NCBI GenBank assembly: GCA_031282665.1
Contig: JAITDH010000028.1
Span: forward strand, 1-14,311
Direction of reading: 5' to 3'
Length of the DNA stretch: 14,311 nucleotides
Source of the DNA: Zoogloeaceae bacterium
Lineage (GTDB): Bacteria > Pseudomonadota > Gammaproteobacteria > Burkholderiales > Rhodocyclaceae
Shown in pieces: positions 8,027-14,311 of the stretch. The stretch's first letter is position 1. The number at the start of each line of letters is the position of its first letter. A program made the position numbers and the translations under genes. The notes under the pieces are model-generated. The model saw only the letters and a program-made list of their open reading frames with translations. It was not told the DNA's origin and did not search any database.

Positions 8027-8965
8027 ATGTCTTTTGCTTTTGTTTTTCCCGGCCAGGGTTCGCAATCGGTCGGCATGATGGCTGCCTATGCGGGCAACAA
8101 TGATGACGCCGCGGTCGTGCGGGAGGTTTTCGGCGAGGCTTCGCAGGCCCTCGGCGAGGATCTCTGGCGGATGGTGGAAACGGGCACGCCGGAAACCCTG
8201 GCGCGGACCGTCAATACCCAGCCCGTCATGCTGACGGCGGGAGTGGCGGTCTGGCGTCTGTGGCGGCACAGGGGCGGGCGGCTGCCCGCCTGCCTCGCCG
8301 GGCACAGCCTGGGCGAATACGCGGCCCTGGTCGCCGCCGGTTCGCTGGCCTTTGCCGACGCGGTGCCGCTGGTGCGGCTGCGCGCCGCCGCGATGCAGGA
8401 AGCCGTGCCGCTCGGCACGGGGGCGATGGCCGCCGTGATGGGCCTGGACGACGACGGCATCCGCGCAGCTTGCGAGGCCGCCGCCCAGGGTGAGGTGGTC
8501 GAAGCGGTCAATTTCAATGCCGTCGGGCAGACCGTGATCGCCGGACACAAGGCCGCCGTCGAGCGGGCAATGGCCGCCTGCAAGGAAAGAGGCGCGAAGC
8601 GCGCCATGGCGCTGCCGGTTTCCGCTCCCTTCCATTCCTCCCTGATGCGCCCGGCGGCGGAAAAGCTGGCGGCCGCCCTGGCGGAGATCAACATCCTGCC
8701 GCCTTCCATTCCCGTCCTCAACAATGTCGACGTGGCGGTGGAAAGCGAACCGGCGCGCATCCGCGACGCCTTGATCCGGCAGGCCTATCGCCCGGTGCGC
8801 TGGGTCGAGATCGTCCGCGCGATGGCGGCGCGGGACGTCACCCGGGTCGTCGAATGCGGCCCCGGCAAGGTGCTGGCCGGATTGGCCCGGCGTTGCGCCG
8901 ACGGCGTGGAGGGCATTGCCCTGTCGGATGCCGCCGCGCTGGAAACGAACCTCAACCTGGAGTAA
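8027..8965 (+). CDS. fabD: Malonyl-CoA:ACP transacylase
   Basis: FabD transfers malonate from CoA to ACP and so supplies the extender for FabH and FabF. The 312-residue protein has the GQGSQ oxyanion-side motif (9-13), the nucleophile Ser94 in GHSLGEY (92-98), Arg119 for the malonate carboxylate, and the catalytic His203 in PFHSSLM. The ATG at 8027 gives the family N-terminus SFAFVFPGQGSQ and has CAGGAG (8013-8018) upstream. The open frame extends upstream into fabH, but that part is out of frame with fabH and not family-like. fabG starts 5 bp after the stop region. Confidence 0.97.
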   Translation: MSFAFVFPGQGSQSVGMMAAYAGNNDDAAVVREVFGEASQALGEDLWRMVETGTPETLARTVNTQPVMLTAGVAVWRLWRHRGGRLPACLAGHSLGEYAALVAAGSLAFADAVPLVRLRAAAMQEAVPLGTGAMAAVMGLDDDGIRAACEAAAQGEVVEAVNFNAVGQTVIAGHKAAVERAMAACKERGAKRAMALPVSAPFHSSLMRPAAEKLAAALAEINILPPSIPVLNNVDVAVESEPARIRDALIRQAYRPVRWVEIVRAMAARDVTRVVECGPGKVLAGLARRCADGVEGIALSDAAALETNLNLE

Positions 8966-8969
8966 GGCT

Positions 8970-9731
8970 ATGAACGAATCTACGCAAAACCCGCTGGCCG
9001 GACAGGTCGCCCTGGTGACCGGCGCGCCGCGCGGCATCGGCCAGGCCGTGGCGCTGGAACTCGCCCGCCAGGGCGCGACGGTGATCGGCTGCGCGATCAA
9101 CGACGCCGGCGCCGAGGCCGTTTCCGCCTATCTGGCGGAAGCCGGCGCGACGGGACGCGGCATTTCCCTCGACGTGTGCGACGCCGGGCAGATCGAAACG
9201 GCCCTGGCGGCCATCGAAAAGGAATTCGCCGCGCCCGGCATCCTGGTCAACAACGCCGGCATCACCCGCGACAATCTCGCCATGCGGATGAAGGACGAGG
9301 ACTGGGACGCGGTCATCGACACCAATCTCAAGGCCGTCTTCCGCCTTTCCCGCGCCGTCGTGCGCCCGATGATGAAGGCGCGGACGGGGCGGATCATCAA
9401 CATCACCTCCGTCGTCGGGCACGCGGGCAACGCCGGACAGGTCAACTATTGCGCCGCCAAGGCGGGCGTCGCCGGGATGAGCCGGGCGCTGGCGCGCGAG
9501 CTGGCCGCGCGCGGCATCACCGTCAATTGCGTCGCGCCCGGCTTCATCGACACCGACATGACCCGTTCCCTGCCGGAAGAGCACAAGGCGGCCATGCTGG
9601 CGAACATTCCCCTCGCCCGCCTCGGCCAGCCGCAGGACGTGGCCGCCGCCGTCGCCTTTTTCGCCTCCCCGGCCGCCGCCTACATCACCGGCACGACCCT
9701 GCATGTGAATGGCGGCATGTATATGGGATGA
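8970..9731 (+). CDS. fabG: 3-oxoacyl-ACP reductase
   Basis: FabG reduces beta-ketoacyl-ACP with NADPH. The 253-residue short-chain dehydrogenase has the cofactor motif TGAPRGIG (17-24), NNAG (94-97), and the Asn119-Ser147-Tyr160-Lys164 catalytic set (NYCAAKAG at 159-166). Position 20 is Pro where most FabG proteins have Ser, a small change in the nucleotide-binding loop. The ATG at 8970 is 5 bases after the fabD stop, with GGAG at 8959-8962 inside the end of fabD. An in-frame ATG at 8916 lies inside fabD and has no support. A repeat block starts 7 bp after the stop. Confidence 0.97.
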   Translation: MNESTQNPLAGQVALVTGAPRGIGQAVALELARQGATVIGCAINDAGAEAVSAYLAEAGATGRGISLDVCDAGQIETALAAIEKEFAAPGILVNNAGITRDNLAMRMKDEDWDAVIDTNLKAVFRLSRAVVRPMMKARTGRIINITSVVGHAGNAGQVNYCAAKAGVAGMSRALARELAARGITVNCVAPGFIDTDMTRSLPEEHKAAMLANIPLARLGQPQDVAAAVAFFASPAAAYITGTTLHVNGGMYMG

Positions 9732-9737
9732 CGGGTG

Positions 9738-9792
9738 TCAGGGATCAGGAATCAGAAAAGGCAAACCGCATCCTCTGTCTCCTGTCCCCTGA
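9738..9792. repeat. Heptamer-repeat hairpin between fabG and acpP
   Basis: Three 7-bp units of the form TCAGRRA run at 9738-9758, and three inverted units (read on the other strand as TCAGGGG, ACAGGAG, ACAGAGG) at 9772-9792. The two arms face each other and could form an imperfect hairpin. It starts just after the fabG stop and could act as a partial terminator or mRNA 3'-end structure ahead of acpP. The same heptamer type recurs at 11905-12091. Confidence 0.7.
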
Positions 9793-9832
9793 TTTAATAA
9801 TGCGGGATGCTTTCCTTGTCAGCCCGTTTTGG

Positions 9833-9838
9833 TAGAAT
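9833..9838 (+). promoter_or_regulatory. Possible acpP promoter (-10 only)
   Basis: TAGAAT at 9833-9838 lies 42 bp before the acpP ATG in an AT-richer stretch. No acceptable -35 is found at the normal distance; TTGTCA at 9816-9821 is only 11 bp away. A separate acpP promoter would fit the high demand for ACP and the unusually wide gap (149 bp) before the gene, but this is inferred. Confidence 0.35.
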
Positions 9839-9880
9839 AGACCAGTTTTTTACAGCCCCTGTTAGGGAAGGAGTTTTTCA

Positions 9881-10117
9881 ATGGATCAGATCATTGCGCG
9901 TGTCAAGAAAGTGGTAGTCGATCAACTTGGCGTCCAGGAAGCGGAGGTCAAACTGGAATCTTCCTTCATCGAAGATCTGGGCGCCGACTCCCTGGACACC
10001 GTTGAACTGGTGATGGCGTTGGAAGAAGAATTCGAGTGTGAAATTCCCGACGAGGAAGCCGAAAAGATCACCACGGTGCAACAGGCGGTGGATTACATCG
10101 CCGCGCACCAGAAATAA
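9881..10117 (+). CDS. acpP: Acyl carrier protein
   Basis: AcpP carries growing acyl chains on a phosphopantetheine arm. The 78-residue acidic protein has the attachment motif [10 protein letters not shown] with Ser37 as the modified residue, and the family-typical length and helix pattern. A strong AAGGAG (9868-9873) lies 7 bp upstream of the ATG, the best ribosome-binding site in the cluster. That fits the high abundance of ACP. A hairpin without T-tract follows in the 97-bp gap before fabF. Confidence 0.98.
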   Translation: MDQIIARVKKVVVDQLGVQEAEVKLESSFIEDLGADSLDTVELVMALEEEFECEIPDEEAEKITTVQQAVDYIAAHQK

Positions 10118-10134
10118 GCACCTGTTTTCGTTTT

Positions 10135-10169
10135 GCGCAAGGCCGGCACGCATGCCGGTCTCTTTGCGC
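10135..10169 (+). other. Hairpin in the acpP-fabF gap
   Basis: GCGCAA (10135-10140) pairs with TTGCGC (10164-10169), and CCGGCA (10143-10148) pairs with TGCCGG (10153-10158) around a 4-nt loop. A small bulge separates the two stems. No T-run follows, so it is not a standard terminator. It could protect the 3' end of an acpP message or be a processing site. Confidence 0.55.
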
Positions 10170-10214
10170 GTCCATCCGCATCTGTCTTGCATCTGTCTTT
10201 GAAGGGGATTCGTC

Positions 10215-11450
10215 TTGTCATATCGCAGAGTGGTCGTGACCGGCCTGGGGATCGTCAGCCCGGTCGGCAATTCGGTTGAAACCGCATGGCGGAATATCCT
10301 CGCGGGACGCTCCGGCATCCGCGCCATCAGCCGTTTCGACGCCTCCGGGTTTGCCAGCCGCATCGCCGGGGAAGTGCGCGATTTCGACATCACCCAATAC
10401 ATCGCCGCGAAAGAGGCCCGGCGGATGGATCTGTTCATCCACTACGGCATGGCGGCCGGCATCGACGCCGTGCGCGACGCGGGCCTGGAGTCGCCCTCGG
10501 AAGAGGAGGCGGAGCGCATCGGCGTGTGCATCGGTTCCGGCATCGGCGGCCTGCCGCTGATCGAAGCGACCAAGGATGACGTGAGCGCCGGCGGCATCCG
10601 CAAGATTTCCCCCTTCTTCGTGCCCGGCTCCATCATCAACATGATTTCCGGCAATCTTTCCATCCACTTCGGCTTCAAGGGGCCGAACATCGCCCTGGTC
10701 AGCGCCTGCACCACCGGCACCCATTCCATCGGCGAAGCGGCGCGGATCATCTCGTTCGGCGACGCCGACATCATGGTCGCGGGCGGCGCGGAAGGCTGCG
10801 TCTCGCCGCTCGGTGTCGGCGGTTTCTGCGCGCCGCGCGCCCTTTCCACGCGCAACGACACGCCGGAACTGGCCAGTCGCCCGTGGGACAAAGACCGTGA
10901 CGGTTTCGTGCTGGGCGAGGGCGCGGGCGTCCTGGTGCTGGAAGAATACGAGCACGCCAAGGCGCGCGGCGCGCGGATCTACGCCGAGCTGATCGGCTAC
11001 GGCATGAGCGGCGACGCCTACCACATGACGGCGCCGAATGCCGACGGCCCCCGGCGCTGCATGCTGGCCGCGCTGAAAAACGCGGGCATCAATCCCGATC
11101 AGGCGCAATACCTGAACGCGCATGGCACTTCCACCCAGTTGGGCGACAAGAACGAAAGCGAAGCGATCAAGCTCGCCTTCGGCGAGGCGGCGAAGAAGCT
11201 GGTCGTCAATTCCACCAAATCCATGACCGGGCATTTGCTGGGAGGCGCGGGCGGCATCGAATCGCTGTTTACCGTGCTCGCCATCCATCACCAGATTTCG
11301 CCGCCGACCATCAATATCTTCGAGCAGGACCCCGAATGCGACCTCGATTACTGCGCCAATGCGGCGCGGGAAATGAAGATCGACGTCGCGCTCAACAATA
11401 ATTTCGGCTTCGGCGGCACCAACGGCTCGCTGGTTTTCCGGCGCGTCTGA
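10215..11450 (+). CDS. fabF: Beta-ketoacyl-ACP synthase II, TTG start
   Basis: FabF elongates acyl-ACP by condensation with malonyl-ACP. The 411 residues hold the catalytic Cys165 (SACTTG), His303 (NAHGTST), Lys335 and His340 (KSMTGHLLGG), plus the C-terminal NNNFGFGGTN loop (394-403). The TTG at 10215 is chosen because it gives the family N-terminus SYRRVVVTGLG, and AAGGGGA (10202-10208) lies 6-7 bp upstream. No in-frame ATG is near. The rare start codon may reduce FabF relative to ACP. Gap to the next gene is 27 bp. Confidence 0.96.
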   Translation: MSYRRVVVTGLGIVSPVGNSVETAWRNILAGRSGIRAISRFDASGFASRIAGEVRDFDITQYIAAKEARRMDLFIHYGMAAGIDAVRDAGLESPSEEEAERIGVCIGSGIGGLPLIEATKDDVSAGGIRKISPFFVPGSIINMISGNLSIHFGFKGPNIALVSACTTGTHSIGEAARIISFGDADIMVAGGAEGCVSPLGVGGFCAPRALSTRNDTPELASRPWDKDRDGFVLGEGAGVLVLEEYEHAKARGARIYAELIGYGMSGDAYHMTAPNADGPRRCMLAALKNAGINPDQAQYLNAHGTSTQLGDKNESEAIKLAFGEAAKKLVVNSTKSMTGHLLGGAGGIESLFTVLAIHHQISPPTINIFEQDPECDLDYCANAAREMKIDVALNNNFGFGGTNGSLVFRRV

Positions 11451-11477
11451 GGACATCCGACAAGCAAGGCGGCGTTC

Positions 11478-11918
11478 GTGCGCTTCCCCTGCCTGCTGGA
11501 ACTGCGTCCTTCCCGCCTGCTTTTCCTTTTTTGCCTCCTCGTCCACGCGCTCGCCCTTGCCGGCATCCTGTTTTCACCGTGGGCCGGAGGGTGGAAGATT
11601 CTCCTCGCCGCGCTCCTGGCGACCAGCCTGTTTCACACATTCCGCCAGCTTTCCCGCTATCCCGCGCGCCTCGTTCTCGCCGCCGACGGCCTCCTCTCCC
11701 TGGGATTTTCCCGCGAACCCGAAACCCCGCGTCCCGCCTGTCTCCTGCCCCCTGTCCTGGCGCTTCCCTGGCTGTGCGTTTTTTCCTGGCGGGAAGAAAT
11801 GACGGGAAACACCCGCCCCGCGCGTGGCACCCTGGTCCTCCTGCCGGACAGCGTGGACGCGGCAGGGCTGCGCCGGCTGAATGTCTGGCTGCGTTTCAGG
11901 AAAGCAGATGACAGATGA
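11478..11918 (+). CDS. ygfX: YgfX/CptA-like small membrane protein, GTG start
   Basis: The 146-residue protein has two hydrophobic helices near the N-terminus (about 14-32 and 38-54). Its C-terminal motif is LLPDSVDAAGLRRLNVWLRF (121-140). This layout resembles YgfX/CptA proteins, which E. coli work linked to a membrane toxin partner of SdhE, although that role is debated. No sdhE is nearby. The GTG at 11478 has AAGG about 9 bp upstream and lies 27 bp after fabF, so it is probably co-transcribed. The last four residues (ADDR) and the stop codon TGA (11916-11918) fall inside the first two heptamers of the repeat block, so the C-terminus was set or changed by the repeat. Family assignment is moderate. 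Confidence 0.65.
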   Translation: MRFPCLLELRPSRLLFLFCLLVHALALAGILFSPWAGGWKILLAALLATSLFHTFRQLSRYPARLVLAADGLLSLGFSREPETPRPACLLPPVLALPWLCVFSWREEMTGNTRPARGTLVLLPDSVDAAGLRRLNVWLRFRKADDR

Positions 11919-12091
11919 CAGGAGACAGAGGACAGGAAACAGGAAACAGATGACAGAGTGCTCGCTACGCTCGCTTTGTAGTCTGTGGATCAGTAGTCAA
12001 GTTGGCCGCGGGTCTTCTGATTACAGATTACAGACGACAAAGGCCACGTTAGCGGCCGCTCTGTCTTCTGTCTTCTGACTCCTGACTCCTG
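11905..12091. repeat. Heptamer-repeat block filling the gap between two convergent genes
   Basis: Eight abutting 7-bp units (CAGATGA, CAGGAGA and similar) run at 11905-11960. Inverted units (CAGGAGT and CAGAAGA when read on the minus strand) run at 12060-12091. A middle part (about 12017-12041) holds further copies such as CAGATTA and CAGACGA. Units differ in the last four bases but keep CAG. The block provides the stop codon of the YgfX-like gene and ends one base before the HDOD stop codon (12094-12092, minus). No protein is encoded. It could act as a two-way terminator, though no T-tract is seen. Confidence 0.8.
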
Positions 12092-12928
12092 CTACGCACC
12101 CAGGGCGAAGCGGATTTCCCGGATGTCTTCGCTGGCCTCTTCCATCAGGTCCTTGTAGCGGGCGCGGTCGGCCATGGCATATTCGCTGTTCGCGGCGGCG
12201 CTGTAGGATAGCCACGGGCAGTTGTTCTCCGCCAGCAGGCAGGAGAAATAGAGCACGTCCGCCAGGGTGCAGGGATCGGTATTGTATTTCCTGCAACTGT
12301 GCTCGTGAATGGCGGTCACGATGTGCGTGGGCATGCTCAACACGGAAAGCAGGCTTTCCCCGATGCTGTCGTGCCATCCGCTGACCAGCGAGAGCACATT
12401 TTCACGCGTGGCGTACTCCGGATATTCCGAAGCGCGGTACAGAAGATAGAAAACCCCCATGTTGCGCACCATGCCGACCAGCATGGCGTCTTCGGCATTG
12501 ATCCGGCCGATGCGGCGCGCAAGCACCCGGCCGATGGCGGCCACCTGCAGGGAATGCTCCCAGGTTTGCCGCGCGATATCCTCGAAAGGCCCGATATTGC
12601 GGGAAAGCAGCATCTGCTCTACCGCCACCGCCAGCGAAGTGACCCGCACCGTCTCGAACCCCACGCGCTGCACGGCGACGGAAAGGTCGGTGATATCCCG
12701 TCCGGAAACATTGTAGGCAATGGAATTCGCCAGCCGCAGCAAGCGCGTGGCGATCAGCGGTTCCACGCCGACGACCTGGGCGACTTTCTCCAGCGACACC
12801 AGCGGATCCCTCAGGGCGTCGCGCACGGAAAGGCTGACATCGAGATAGGTGGGGAAATTGGTATCACCGGAAAGATCACGGGCGATGTCTTCCAGAATGT
12901 GAAAATGCAGGGAATCGGAGGAAGTCAT
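12092..12928 (-). CDS. HDOD-domain protein
   Basis: The 278-residue protein is a stand-alone HDOD domain, a degenerate relative of HD phosphohydrolases found in bacterial signalling proteins. Landmarks are NFPTYLDVSLSVRDALRDP (24-42), VSLEKVAQVVGVEPLIATRLLRLANS (about 44-69) and TWEHSLQVAAIGRVLARR (about 121-138). Where an HD enzyme would have its HD pair the protein reads VGMVRNMGVFYLL, so hydrolase activity is unlikely. No receiver, GGDEF or EAL domain is attached. The ATG at 12928 is taken as start; there is no good ribosome-binding site, and a TTG at 12979 would add 17 residues. It is divergent from the porin gene. Its partner is unknown. Confidence 0.82.
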   Translation of the reverse strand: MTSSDSLHFHILEDIARDLSGDTNFPTYLDVSLSVRDALRDPLVSLEKVAQVVGVEPLIATRLLRLANSIAYNVSGRDITDLSVAVQRVGFETVRVTSLAVAVEQMLLSRNIGPFEDIARQTWEHSLQVAAIGRVLARRIGRINAEDAMLVGMVRNMGVFYLLYRASEYPEYATRENVLSLVSGWHDSIGESLLSVLSMPTHIVTAIHEHSCRKYNTDPCTLADVLYFSCLLAENNCPWLSYSAAANSEYAMADRARYKDLMEEASEDIREIRFALGA

Positions 12929-13181
12929 GGCAGCAAACACGCTTGTGAAATGCGGAAAAGAAAGTATGCCATGCCGCAAGGAAGCTTGGGAAATATTTTA
13001 CCATTCCGGAAAATGACCCAGGTCTGGCGCGGGAAAAGAACGACAGTGTTGCTTATGCGCAACGAATAAGGCCGTTTTTATACAAAAACCACAAAAACGC
13101 TTGGGTTGCCATGGCACGACATGATCCAATTCGCCCCCATATTTCCTTTCCCTTTTTTCCTCCCCATCACTGGAGATTCTC
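12929..13181. promoter_or_regulatory. Divergent intergenic region between the HDOD and porin genes
   Basis: This 253-bp gap must hold the promoters of both genes. For the porin, TATACA at 13079-13084 is a -10 candidate without a convincing -35. A small inverted repeat GTTGC-ttatgc-GCAAC (13049-13064) just upstream could be an operator. The porin leader from about 13090 ends in a pyrimidine-rich stretch (13141-13164) and GGAG (13172-13175). For the HDOD gene, TAAAAT on the minus strand (13000-12995) is a weak -10 candidate. No reading frame or repeat family member is seen here. Confidence 0.45.
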
Positions 13182-14311
13182 ATGCAAAAGAAACTGATCG
13201 CTCTTGCCGTCGCCGCCCTGGCTTCCGGCGCCGCTTTCGCCCAATCCAACGTCACCGTCTACGGCACGGTCGATGTCGGCTTCTCCCACCGCGGTGACAA
13301 CATCGCCTCCGATACCAGCTCCCAGAACGCCATCAACTCCGGACAATCCGCCGGTTCCCTGATCGGCTTCAAGGGCGTGGAAGACCTGGGCAATGGCACC
13401 ACCGCGCTGTTCGTGCTGGAAGCGGGCTTCTCCGCCGACACCGGCAGCCACGTCGACCACGACAAGCTCTTCAACGAACAAGCCTTCCTCGGCCTCACCG
13501 GCAACTGGGGTACCGCCATCGCCGGCCGTCTGGTTGCCCCCCGTCATTCCTTCCTCCGTTCCGTCGATCCCTTCGGCGCGGGCACCGTCGGGCAATACCG
13601 CAACGTGTATAACGACATCGATTTCCAAGGCACCGGCCTCCTGCTGGCGGATGTGGATCGTGTCGACAACGCCGTCGCCTACGTTTCCCCCTCCTACTCC
13701 GGTTTCAACGTGACCCTCGCCTATGCCACCAACGCGGTCGCGCCGGAAGGCCAGGGCATCGGCCTGGGCGCTTCGATCGACAACGATTCCGACGCCAAGG
13801 TGATCGCGCTCCTGCCCCGTTACACGAACGGCCCGCTGGATGTCGGCGCTTCCTATCAACGCATCAAGGTAGACGAAGCGGTTCCCGGCGTCGACCTGAG
13901 CGCCAAGGTGACCCAATGGAGTGTGGGCGGCACCTACGACTTCAACGTCGCCAAGCTGGCCGCCTACTACGACCGCTACAAAGGCAAACTGACCGGCGCC
14001 GAAACCGAAACCCTGAAGACCTGGCTGCTCGGCGTGACCGTTCCCTTCGGCAAGCATGCTGTCCTGGCTTCCTATACTCAATCCAAGTTCGACGACAACA
14101 CGAACGCCAGCAACGGCAGTGCCAAGCAATGGGCGCTGGGCTACACCTACAGCCTTTCCAAGCGCACCAACGTCTACGCCGCCTACGCCGACATCAAGAA
14201 CGACAATGAAAAAGGCCATGCCGACAAGGTGCAGCGTAGCGCCTCTTCCGGCGACGCCCATCACTTCCAGGGCGACGGCTACCAGAACGGCTTCCAGCTC
14301 GGCCTGAAGCA
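13182..14311 (+). CDS. Gram-negative outer-membrane porin (3' end missing)
   Basis: The frame is open from the ATG at 13182 to the window end (376 codons and 2 bases). The signal peptide is MQKKLIALAVAALASGAAFA, with cleavage before QSNVTVYG. The mature protein opens with the VTVYGTVDVGF strand of betaproteobacterial general-diffusion porins, then GSLIGFKGVEDLGNGTTALFVLEAGF. It continues with alternating amphipathic strands such as FNVTLAYATNAV and KQWALGYTYSLSKRTNVYAAYADI. The segment around PRHSFLRSVDPFGAGT (near 120-135) is where the constriction loop L3 would be. It forms a trimeric 16-strand channel in the family. GGAG lies 6 bp before the ATG. Codon use is strongly biased towards C-ending codons, consistent with high expression. 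The end of the barrel is beyond the window. Confidence 0.93.
   Translation, partial: MQKKLIALAVAALASGAAFAQSNVTVYGTVDVGFSHRGDNIASDTSSQNAINSGQSAGSLIGFKGVEDLGNGTTALFVLEAGFSADTGSHVDHDKLFNEQAFLGLTGNWGTAIAGRLVAPRHSFLRSVDPFGAGTVGQYRNVYNDIDFQGTGLLLADVDRVDNAVAYVSPSYSGFNVTLAYATNAVAPEGQGIGLGASIDNDSDAKVIALLPRYTNGPLDVGASYQRIKVDEAVPGVDLSAKVTQWSVGGTYDFNVAKLAAYYDRYKGKLTGAETETLKTWLLGVTVPFGKHAVLASYTQSKFDDNTNASNGSAKQWALGYTYSLSKRTNVYAAYADIKNDNEKGHADKVQRSASSGDAHHFQGDGYQNGFQLGLK

Noticed and set aside
9816..9838. Complete sigma-70 promoter for acpP using TTGTCA and TAGAAT
   Set aside because: The spacing is 11 bp, too short; only the -10 is kept as a weak candidate.
10218..11546. A 442-codon open frame antisense to fabF
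   Set aside because: It shadows fabF codon by codon and has no motifs or ribosome-binding site.
11905..12091. CRISPR array
   Set aside because: The 7-bp units abut each other with no spacers, face both ways, and no cas genes are nearby.

Overview
The window is a 14.3-kb chromosomal segment of a GC-rich Gram-negative bacterium, most likely a betaproteobacterium. The evidence is the gene order yceD-rpmF-plsX-fabH-fabD-fabG-acpP-fabF, an L32 without zinc cysteines, a DUF4124 protein beside guaB, a general-diffusion porin with a typical beta-class signal peptide, and palindromic intergenic repeats of a kind common in Rhodocyclales-like genomes. The order and genus cannot be fixed from the sequence alone.

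Layout. (1) 1-255: the 5' part of a minus-strand gene for an exported DUF4124 protein, divergent from guaB. (2) 256-1719: guaB (IMP dehydrogenase), with no guaA after it. A 145-bp inverted repeat (1739-1883) separates it from a convergent minus-strand gene set. (3) 4621-1901, minus strand: three closely packed genes, in order of transcription a PEBP/YbhB-type protein, a membrane protein with two zinc ribbons and a periplasmic Pro/Thr/Glu-rich tail, and an M20-family metal-dependent amidohydrolase. (4) 4622-5188: a gene-free stretch filled by nested palindromic repeats. (5) 5189-11450: the fatty acid and phospholipid synthesis cluster: DUF177/YceD, ribosomal protein L32, PlsX, FabH, FabD, FabG, ACP and FabF, followed by a small YgfX/CptA-like two-TM protein ending at 11918. 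(6) 11905-12091: a heptamer-repeat block filling the space between two convergent stop codons. (7) 12092-12928, minus strand: a stand-alone HDOD-domain protein, divergent from (8) an outer-membrane porin at 13182 that runs off the window end.

How the genes work together. PlsX makes acyl-phosphate for phospholipid synthesis. FabD charges ACP with malonate, FabH starts chains, FabG reduces, FabF elongates, and AcpP carries the chains. Genes for the dehydratase (FabZ) and enoyl reductase are not here. Co-transcription with yceD and rpmF couples membrane lipid supply to ribosome production. A hairpin after rpmF, a repeat block and possible promoter before acpP, and a hairpin plus TTG start at fabF are places where expression could be set separately.

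I found no mobile-element genes, CRISPR array, tRNA or rRNA, and no gene cluster that looks like a new defence or biosynthetic system. The least explained content is non-coding: three related heptamer blocks (9738-9792, 11905-11960, 12060-12091) and the palindromic elements at 1739-1883 and 4714-5134. The least explained protein is the zinc-ribbon membrane protein.
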